Assembly (NCBI RefSeq): GCF_900115145.1
Contig: NZ_FOVL01000004.1
Span: 1-51,082 of the forward strand
DNA from: Salegentibacter flavus
GTDB lineage: Bacteria > Bacteroidota > Bacteroidia > Flavobacteriales > Flavobacteriaceae
Direction of reading: 5' to 3'
Length of the DNA: 51,082 bases
Part shown: piece after piece, positions 46,301 to 51,082 of the stretch
How positions within the stretch are numbered: the stretch's first letter is position 1
Layout: every line of letters starts with the position of its first letter
Program-made: the position numbers and the translations under genes
Notes under the pieces: model-generated
What the model was told of the DNA's origin: nothing
The model's database searches: none
Seen by the model: only the letters and a program-made list of their open reading frames with translations

Positions 46301-49300
46301 GTTGATCCCGAACCTGTAGCCGGGGGCTTACTTTTTAGAGGTACAGACAGGGTATTCATGATGTGTGAATTTCCCACAGACGATTATCTGGTGCCATTGC
46401 AAACTTCAGGTAATTATGTTGGGGAAATTGTAGCATGGCAATACCGGAGGAATTCTGCTACTGCCTGGGCAACCATTCTGGAAAATGGTGAGCCTTTTAC
46501 TGGAAGCACCCTCTCCGGGCAACAAGTGATTGCTGCCAGTAATAACGAATCCACCATTTTCAGGGTAGAAGTTCAAAGTGGTGCCTGTTCCCCAAATGTT
46601 TTATCTGAAACCGCAACTTTAAGTATAATTCCATCAGATATTGCTCCTAATCCGGTCACCGCTTCTCCCGGAGAAATTTGTCTGGGAGATATAGTCACCT
46701 TGAACGCCGGCACGGGATATGGAGGTAATGGCGTTTTTGAAGGTGGTGCTTTTGATAACTCCTCGATTGCCAACCATGGTTGGAGGGTAAAACGTTTTGA
46801 TAGCGATACCGAATACACCTTTGAATCTGCAGCGGATAACACCCGACCAGATCGTTGGATGAGGACAAATCCTCATGATTTCATAATGGCTAACCCTAAT
46901 GGATCAGGCACCACATATCAAAGGTTCGATTCGAGTTCAGGAGATGAAGGTAATAAAGGATTTGCCATCGTCTCAGGTAACAACCCTTCCACCCTGGAAA
47001 CGCCGGTATTCAACACCTATGCCATGGATAATCCAACATTGACCTTTGATCAGGCTTACAATTTGACACCCGGGGATACCATTAAGGTTCAAATCTCACT
47101 TGACGGAGGTAATACATACGTTGATGAACCTCTTTTTGTAGTAGGAGGTCCAGCTATAAGTGGAAATTACGATCGATTTGGAGATGAAGGACTTGGGGTA
47201 CCCAATAATATGGTTATAGATTTAAGTGCTTATGCGGGCTTGAATAATTTGAGAATAAGATGGTTGTACGACGGGTCCACCGGTGGAATTTACACCATTG
47301 ATGACATAGGTATTCCTCAGGATCCCGATAACGTGCAACTAATCTGGTACTATGATGACGATCTTGATAATCCTAATAACGATCTGGAGCAAATAGGAGA
47401 AATCAACCAGGGTACAGTAACCTATACTCCCGAAAAAATAGGATGGAATTATTTTGAAGTACAGACTGCCCTTGTTTTTGACACCAATGGAGACCCCTGT
47501 CAAAGTGCAGAGAACAAAGCAACCATTCAGGTCTATGTTTTCGATACCTACACTTCAACTGCTACAGCGGATATTGGAACCTGTGGTGATAATAGTGTTC
47601 AACTAACGGGAGTAATTAGTGGAGCCTTCCAGGGTGTAATTACTGAATTCCCAGATGAGGATGAATCCACAGTGGCCTGGGAAGTATTGGAGAGTCCGGA
47701 GACATATACCTTTGCAGAAGAACATTTTACTCCCTCCATCAACGACCCCAATGCCATTTTTGATCCGGGAATGGGAGGGAATTTTACCCTTCAATATACC
47801 ATCACTCCTGATGAAGACTCACCCTGTGAACCCACTCAGACTCCTGTGCAATTTGAGATCCTGGACTGCACCACCCTGGATTTCGATGGGGTTGATGATT
47901 ATGTAGATTTGGGTCTAGGCTCTTATGCAGGAACCAGCAGTATCGAAGCATGGATTTATCCCGAAGCCAGCGAAGGAACCATTATTTCCTTACCAAATAT
48001 TGAAATAAATATGAGTAACCTTCCAGCTGGAGTAACTCCAAACACAAGATGGTATCATATTGCCGTTACTGGCGGAGAATTATTTGTGGATGGAATCTCA
48101 ATGGGAAATTCCGGGACCGGAAATGGTGGAGCGAGAGCTCTAATAGGTGCTAAATGGAATGAATCAGAGAAAAAGGCTGAAAATCACTTTTCTGGTTGGA
48201 TCGAGGAAGTGAGGATTTGGAATAAAGCTCTTACCGAAGACCAGATTCGGTTTATGATGAACCAACATCTTCAAAATGCCGGAAATATGGGCGTGGAAAT
48301 TCCTATGCCGGTACCGGGTAGTTTAACTTATGCTGATCTTGCAGGCTACTACCGACTGATTTCCGCAGAACCGGATCCGCTTTTACCTGGTGGTCCGATT
48401 ACTTACGATCCTGCATTGATGCCTCAAAACGGCTTAACACCCGATTTAGGAATTAATCAGATTCCCGGCAGGTTACATAATATGACCACACATCAGCAAA
48501 ATACCGCCCCTCTGCCCTATCTTTCGAAACAAGATGGCGATTGGACCGAAATTAATACCTGGTTAAGACCTGAGGTTTGGGATATACCTAACTCTACCGG
48601 GATAAGCGGCGCCCCGATTGAGTGGAATATTGTAAGAACCTTCGATAATATCACTTCAGATGCTAAAGATGTCACCGTTCTCGGTTTAAAATCTGAAACA
48701 GTAGACAAATTGATTACCATGGCGAATCCTGGTGGTAATATGGATGAAACCAATAGCGGACAAATGATGAGGGTTACCCATTACTTGTTATTAGATGGAA
48801 ATATGGATTTGGTTGGGGAATCCCAATTACTTCAAGATTCAGGAAGTATTCTGGACAATGCGAGTAAAGGCTGGCTGGAACGGGACCAACAAGGAAAAAG
48901 AAACAGTTTTGTGTATAACTATTGGACTTCCCCCGTGAGTGCCCAGGGAAAAGACAATAATGTTGCATACTCGGTTAGGGAAATTCTACGGGATGGAACT
49001 ACAGCCTCTAATCCTCAAACAATCAATTTTCAGGGTACCTATTGGGCAGCTGATGGAGGTAAATCTAATCCTATCACCATTAGCACCTACTGGATTTGGG
49101 GCTTCTCGCCTGCAACCGCTAATCTTTATGCAGAATGGGATCACGTAGAAGCTGACGGCTTATTAAAAACCGGGGAAGGCTACACTATGAAAGGTTCCGA
49201 TGGTACGGCTGGTATTGGAGCTGAACAGAATTACGTTTTTAAAGGAAAACCACATAACGGAGATTTTGAGTTACCGATAGCTACTGGACAGAATTATCTT

Positions 49301-50407
49301 ATCGGCAACCCTTATCCCTCAGCAATTGATGGACATCAGTTTATTAGAGATAATGGTGGAGGAAATGGCGTTTTCGATGGCACTATATATTTCTGGGATC
49401 ATTTTATCGAAGTAGATCATATACTGGCAGAGTATATTGGAGGTTATGCCTATTTGAATTTAAGTTCCCCAACCGGGGTAAGTGCAATTTCCAATGACGA
49501 TAGAATTAATGCTAATGATGCCACCAGCAGCAAAAAACCCGGACAATTCATCCCGGTTAGTCAGGGATTTATGATAAATACCACTGGATCCCTGGGAGGA
49601 GATATAAAATTTAAAAATAGTCAACGGGTATATGAAAGAGAAACTGGTTCAGGAAGTAACTCTTTATTCCTGAGCCAGGAAAAACGAGAAAAAACCACAA
49701 AAAATTCAGAGGATGAACCACCTCGCATCAGGCTTAATTTCAGGTCTCCTACAGGATATCACAGGCAGATTCTGGCTGCAGCGATTCCTACAACTACCAA
49801 TGGTTTTGACTGGGGTTATGATGCCCTCCTACGGGATAACAGCGTAGAAGATATGTTTTGGTTGATCGATGAAGAAAAATACGTTATTCAGGCAGTACCC
49901 GATTTTAACGAGGACCAGGTTTTACCGCTCGGTGTAAGAATTAAAGGAGAATCTGAATTCACTTTTAAAATCGACACTCTGGAGAACTGGCCTGCCGATA
50001 AACCGTTGTACCTGAAGGATCATTTAAATGATAGTATTCACGATTTAAGAAAAGCAGAATACAAGGGAACTTCAGAAGCCGGGGAGATATTAGACCGCTT
50101 TGAGATCGTATTCCATAAAGAACCGGATGCAGTAATCCCTGAGGAACCAAATCCTGAGGCAGAGTTAACCAATATCCAGATACGTTACCTTCACGACAGT
50201 AGAGAATTGATTATAATGAACCCGGATTTAATTCAAATTAATGAGGTAATGATTTTTGATCTGGTTGGAAAACGTATACAGGATTTTGAAGATATTCCTA
50301 ATCAAAAAGAAATAATACTGAATACCAGACCTATAGGCTCTAGTGTCTATATTGTTAAATTGCTTACTCCTTCAGGAATTAAAAATATAAAGTTCCTGAT
50401 GAAGTAA
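40343..50407 (+). CDS. Giant multi-Ig surface/secreted protein with T9SS sorting domain
   Basis: A 3354-residue protein. The signal peptide is about 1-25 (KLLSIFFILSLFLLN, ending GFGQ). About twenty Ig/PKD-like modules follow (26-2130): six PKD-like ones with PGxISGP starts and W-tryptophan cores (229-760), Ig-like ones with YQWYK and DAGDY (1055-1530), and two with TYCLG/YCLGE and WYDS (1650-1820). Then a MAM/jelly-roll-like region (about 2130-2330), a LamG domain starting LDFDGVDDYVDLG (about 2511-2680), a long C-terminal region, and a type A T9SS sorting domain (about 3274-3354, ending IKNIKFLMK). Each module tends to carry two Cys. It is probably a cell-surface adhesin or a secreted matrix protein. 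Confidence 0.9.
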   Translation: MGKKLLSIFFILSLFLLNSLDGFGQCSDGPNPNTSASITLQGSSTICSDETISITSTINLDGAINQTYQWQEKIGSANWNDITGETGEDLLNYSPQNNSRFRLLILFCKGTTNEDSVASNISGTITVVEVTTATASISSNKTLVCPSESITFSASLTNQGSSPGYSWRVNGTELSSSENFSYNQFSDGDNVQLFMTSNKACATDGDDTDGDNAAESNIISISVKGAIPDQPGTISGPVNLCSNTAATYNITAVDRADSYQWILPTGWTGTSTSTNINITSGNVGNGQVIKVKAINECGESTESTLTVDVGPGIPSSPGTISAPSLICPGDSVTFSVTQDPNVNSYTWSLPLNWTIQGADDGASITAIAGGSNDDGNVQVFSTNDCESSSTSSLSINVNDPIPADPGPISGPTTVCPNTDVSYSISKINYADEYIWYLDNIELSGQNGTSININSGATGTKNLKVIAVNECVDPADYTSISGQTLQFTVDDGTPGETSITESEGSTNFCPGETGFIFSVTQDARIDNYSWTVPSGWTITAGAGTHEITVTSGQLGNDGNIEFTGTSNDCGSVTTTYPVNVKNPAPVINTQTISGDAKVCRDATGLTYTIPNIQYADNYVWTVPGNWSITSGQGTNSITVSAGSDDGNIAMYAENDCGETSILSLAVESVDAAPAQPGTISSIAEFEADPKICPPLNPLFLSVPYVSDEISYNWILPEGWEIIGDETSYEINVNVTAGGNYNDTETVQVTATNGCFTSAATTSFPMTISDYIITDLGDDQTVCSTTNQITIPGKIAFGNSKKFNPTYTAVNGNGTDVTGNLSGLPTSFNNYPNTFNITYNATEADKASGSVKVSVQVPPPATTGQDPDACGTGYAEMSIFFRPEPTASIAATEEICEGQTGEVIFTATPNTTITYNINSGSNQTIQIGETGESTITSEALSGDTTYSLTSIQYTDAPNCSTTISESADIIVNPSPRVEISYADHCSSETTPATVSYTNEIGAWETGIFSATGALGSEIQTDGTFIPANVTPGTYTVTYKIQGSGGCENVSVTTDVTIYEKVSITQEPLDQRTCESGNAEFRIDATGEGLSYQWYKDSASAGNEIPGATGNILSLTNVTASDAGDYVVVISGKDPCSPETSTIANLTVDQNINIDTQPAGLTVCEGEDTSLTFSASVGGVTLDNTFSYQWFKGNPGSGTEISGMNSATLPLNSVIPDDSGSYYVEITGPAEYECSKIVSEAAILDVRATPTVEISGDTSICSGGSTEIIFFGGIPGTIVTYRLNGDNNNQSTVTLDSNGEATLETGALQATNDTDTPFVYEIVSVNYTDSPSCTQNYTAALPSATVTVAANPDATISFTNDQIEFCTADNSEYTPLLTGPGEFSGGIWSANGININSSTGAFTPGAGTAGDYTITYTIPAYGGCAEETTTLDISIYEEVVITSQPTNLGICSTNDAEFFVGASGDGLTYQWYKNGNPVEGATAATLSLPVATSKDAGDYYAVVSGTNACTPDENSQVQSESVTLNVDEDIVIIEPADDVRVCDDTNASVEFKFVAHANGDPLIFEWIYADGSLVNPANQTNMQSSLIERDPTAEELANFPEIQGIQVYEGTLTISNITSADQASYAVRIDGSANNFNCPEAISNSFNLDVDPLPDAPTATSPIEYCLGETATELTVSGEAGATFTWYDSNNNELSEAPTPDTSTPGDITYYVTQKDTYCESPQTTVTVTIFDTPAAPVLTDEEKLITYCLGDTATPLSVDLNGAASANWYDSASSTTPLGEAPTPQTSAAGDINYWVSLVDNNGCESEKAMITVHTSKLPDIILPDDQEICEGDNFQVTASDNNEIIENTTTYYWNWDGNTGDPLTGAQQDLDPVETTTYTLTATNENGCTNTAQITIKVDLQPVAGALEGPESVCVTSPNGELNLTDYAGTIDRWEYRNASSTSWTAINEETPDADYQFSGLTEDTSYRVVVTNGVCSEVFSNEWNIIVDPEPVAGGLLFRGTDRVFMMCEFPTDDYLVPLQTSGNYVGEIVAWQYRRNSATAWATILENGEPFTGSTLSGQQVIAASNNESTIFRVEVQSGACSPNVLSETATLSIIPSDIAPNPVTASPGEICLGDIVTLNAGTGYGGNGVFEGGAFDNSSIANHGWRVKRFDSDTEYTFESAADNTRPDRWMRTNPHDFIMANPNGSGTTYQRFDSSSGDEGNKGFAIVSGNNPSTLETPVFNTYAMDNPTLTFDQAYNLTPGDTIKVQISLDGGNTYVDEPLFVVGGPAISGNYDRFGDEGLGVPNNMVIDLSAYAGLNNLRIRWLYDGSTGGIYTIDDIGIPQDPDNVQLIWYYDDDLDNPNNDLEQIGEINQGTVTYTPEKIGWNYFEVQTALVFDTNGDPCQSAENKATIQVYVFDTYTSTATADIGTCGDNSVQLTGVISGAFQGVITEFPDEDESTVAWEVLESPETYTFAEEHFTPSINDPNAIFDPGMGGNFTLQYTITPDEDSPCEPTQTPVQFEILDCTTLDFDGVDDYVDLGLGSYAGTSSIEAWIYPEASEGTIISLPNIEINMSNLPAGVTPNTRWYHIAVTGGELFVDGISMGNSGTGNGGARALIGAKWNESEKKAENHFSGWIEEVRIWNKALTEDQIRFMMNQHLQNAGNMGVEIPMPVPGSLTYADLAGYYRLISAEPDPLLPGGPITYDPALMPQNGLTPDLGINQIPGRLHNMTTHQQNTAPLPYLSKQDGDWTEINTWLRPEVWDIPNSTGISGAPIEWNIVRTFDNITSDAKDVTVLGLKSETVDKLITMANPGGNMDETNSGQMMRVTHYLLLDGNMDLVGESQLLQDSGSILDNASKGWLERDQQGKRNSFVYNYWTSPVSAQGKDNNVAYSVREILRDGTTASNPQTINFQGTYWAADGGKSNPITISTYWIWGFSPATANLYAEWDHVEADGLLKTGEGYTMKGSDGTAGIGAEQNYVFKGKPHNGDFELPIATGQNYLIGNPYPSAIDGHQFIRDNGGGNGVFDGTIYFWDHFIEVDHILAEYIGGYAYLNLSSPTGVSAISNDDRINANDATSSKKPGQFIPVSQGFMINTTGSLGGDIKFKNSQRVYERETGSGSNSLFLSQEKREKTTKNSEDEPPRIRLNFRSPTGYHRQILAAAIPTTTNGFDWGYDALLRDNSVEDMFWLIDEEKYVIQAVPDFNEDQVLPLGVRIKGESEFTFKIDTLENWPADKPLYLKDHLNDSIHDLRKAEYKGTSEAGEILDRFEIVFHKEPDAVIPEEPNPEAELTNIQIRYLHDSRELIIMNPDLIQINEVMIFDLVGKRIQDFEDIPNQKEIILNTRPIGSSVYIVKLLTPSGIKNIKFLMK
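42985..44080 (+). repeat. Internal block duplication in giant gene, copy A
   Basis: Residues of about 881-1246 contain, in order, a module with ATEEICEGQTGEVIF and YNINSG, one with DHCSSE and GTYTVTYKIQGSGGC, one with VSITQEPLDQRTC and YQWYKD, and the next starting QPAGLTVC. The same order of module types recurs in copy B. Confidence 0.6.
44081..45290 (+). repeat. Internal block duplication in giant gene, copy B
   Basis: Residues of about 1247-1649 repeat the module order of copy A: GDTSICSGGSTEIIF and YRLNG, then IEFCTADN and GDYTITYTIPAYGGC, then VVITSQPTNLGIC and YQWYKN, then IEPADDVRVC. The copies are diverged at protein level, so the duplication is old. Confidence 0.6.
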
Positions 50408-50572
50408 TTGACATTTATTTTGAAAGTTAATTCCTACAAATTATTAAAATTGAATCTTAAAAATTGCTTTTTATCTGGTTTTTAATGGTTTAAATCGGAA
50501 ATTTATCCTTAAAAACTTGTAAGTCTTAACTTTTTATATGTAATTTTACTCTTTATTTTAAGAAGAACGCCT

Positions 50573-51082
50573 ATGGGTAAAATTACTTCATCGGTGAGAA
50601 CCGGAGGACTTTTAGTTTCTCTTATTGTTTTCACGTTTAGCTTTATTTTAGCTTCTACAAAGCATTCTGCAGCAGAACTTACAGTAACTACTGATGAGAC
50701 CACTGCTGTTTCCTGCTTCGGTGGAAACGATGGGGCTATAAAAATTTCAGTGACCGGAGGTAACTTAGATTATACATTTGACTGGTCTGGGCCTAGCACC
50801 TATAGTTCTTCCTTTGAAGACATCAATGGCTTATATGCGGGTACTTATACCTTAAAAGTAACTGATACCGACGGAAATTCGGGTGATTTGACTATTGTGA
50901 TTGACCAACCCGATGCCCTTACTATGGCAACACCAGGTTCCACTCCAGTTAGCTGTAATGGAGGAAATGATGGAACTGCAACCGCAAGAACTGTTTCAGG
51001 CGGCAACAGCGGGTACCAATATAAACTGGATGCAGGTACTTATGGAACATCAGATACTTTTAGCGGATTAACTGCGGGTACT
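50573..51082 (+). CDS. SprB-repeat surface protein, N-terminal part (runs off right edge)
   Basis: An open frame from the ATG at 50573 to the window edge (170 codons). A hydrophobic segment (about 12-29, GLLVSLIVFTFSFILAS) acts as signal peptide. Then SprB-type repeats begin: AVSCFGGNDGAIKISVTGG with YAGTYTLKVTDTDG, and PVSCNGGNDGTATARTVSGG with FSGLTAGT. These repeats occur in SprB, the T9SS-exported gliding adhesin of Flavobacterium, and in many other adhesins. A near-consensus promoter (TTG at 50517-50519, TAATTTTA at 50541-50548) lies upstream. Total length and function cannot be known. Confidence 0.88.
   Translation, partial: MGKITSSVRTGGLLVSLIVFTFSFILASTKHSAAELTVTTDETTAVSCFGGNDGAIKISVTGGNLDYTFDWSGPSTYSSSFEDINGLYAGTYTLKVTDTDGNSGDLTIVIDQPDALTMATPGSTPVSCNGGNDGTATARTVSGGNSGYQYKLDAGTYGTSDTFSGLTAGT

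Overview
The window looks like a piece of a chromosome from the Bacteroidota, family Flavobacteriaceae. Supporting signs are a type IX secretion (T9SS) plug protein, a C-terminal T9SS sorting domain, SprB-type repeats, BT_3928, DUF4293, DUF1599 and DUF3667 family proteins, a complete Na+-NQR operon with apbE, and promoters of the flavobacterial form TTG-N17-23-TAnnTTTG. The genus cannot be fixed from the sequence alone; a marine Gramella/Salegentibacter-like organism is a guess.

Region 1 (1-6054) is accessory DNA. An IS21-family element runs off the left edge and has cut a TPR-like gene. Next comes an exporter pair (C39 peptidase-ABC transporter and HlyD adaptor) and an IntDOT-like tyrosine recombinase. 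The recombinase lies beside the 3' end of a tRNA-Arg(ACG) gene, so this is probably one end of an island integrated at that tRNA; the other end lies outside the window. No exported-peptide precursor is visible.

Region 2 (6144-15503) is housekeeping. A leftward cluster holds DUF1599, BT_3928, tpiA, prmA and clpS. The rightward folP-cdaA pair meets a leftward truA-ABC transporter pair, followed by a phosphoesterase, a gap with two related REP-like palindromes, and a DUF4293 membrane protein.

Region 3 (15697-27183) is mostly rightward. It holds rho with a long charged insertion, tRNA-Gly(TCC) followed by two extra copies of its tail and terminator, a clpP paralogue, a GNAT protein, two convergent L,D-transpeptidases, an M48 protease, gpmI, a thioredoxin-like protein, a HAD-like protein, map, a NUMOD4/HNH-like protein and a methyltransferase.

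Region 4 (27184-34659) is the leftward nqrABCDEF operon with a good promoter and a strong terminator, followed by a small unknown gene and apbE, whose product flavinylates NqrB and NqrC. Region 5 (34732-39996) holds the T9SS plug gene, a DUF3667 gene, apaG, an NRDE-family gene and the P5C dehydrogenase gene.

Region 6 (40343-51082) is surface biology: a 3354-residue multi-Ig protein with a T9SS sorting domain and an internal block duplication, followed by the start of a SprB-repeat protein cut by the right edge. The plug gene in region 5 belongs to the same secretion machinery that would export the giant protein.
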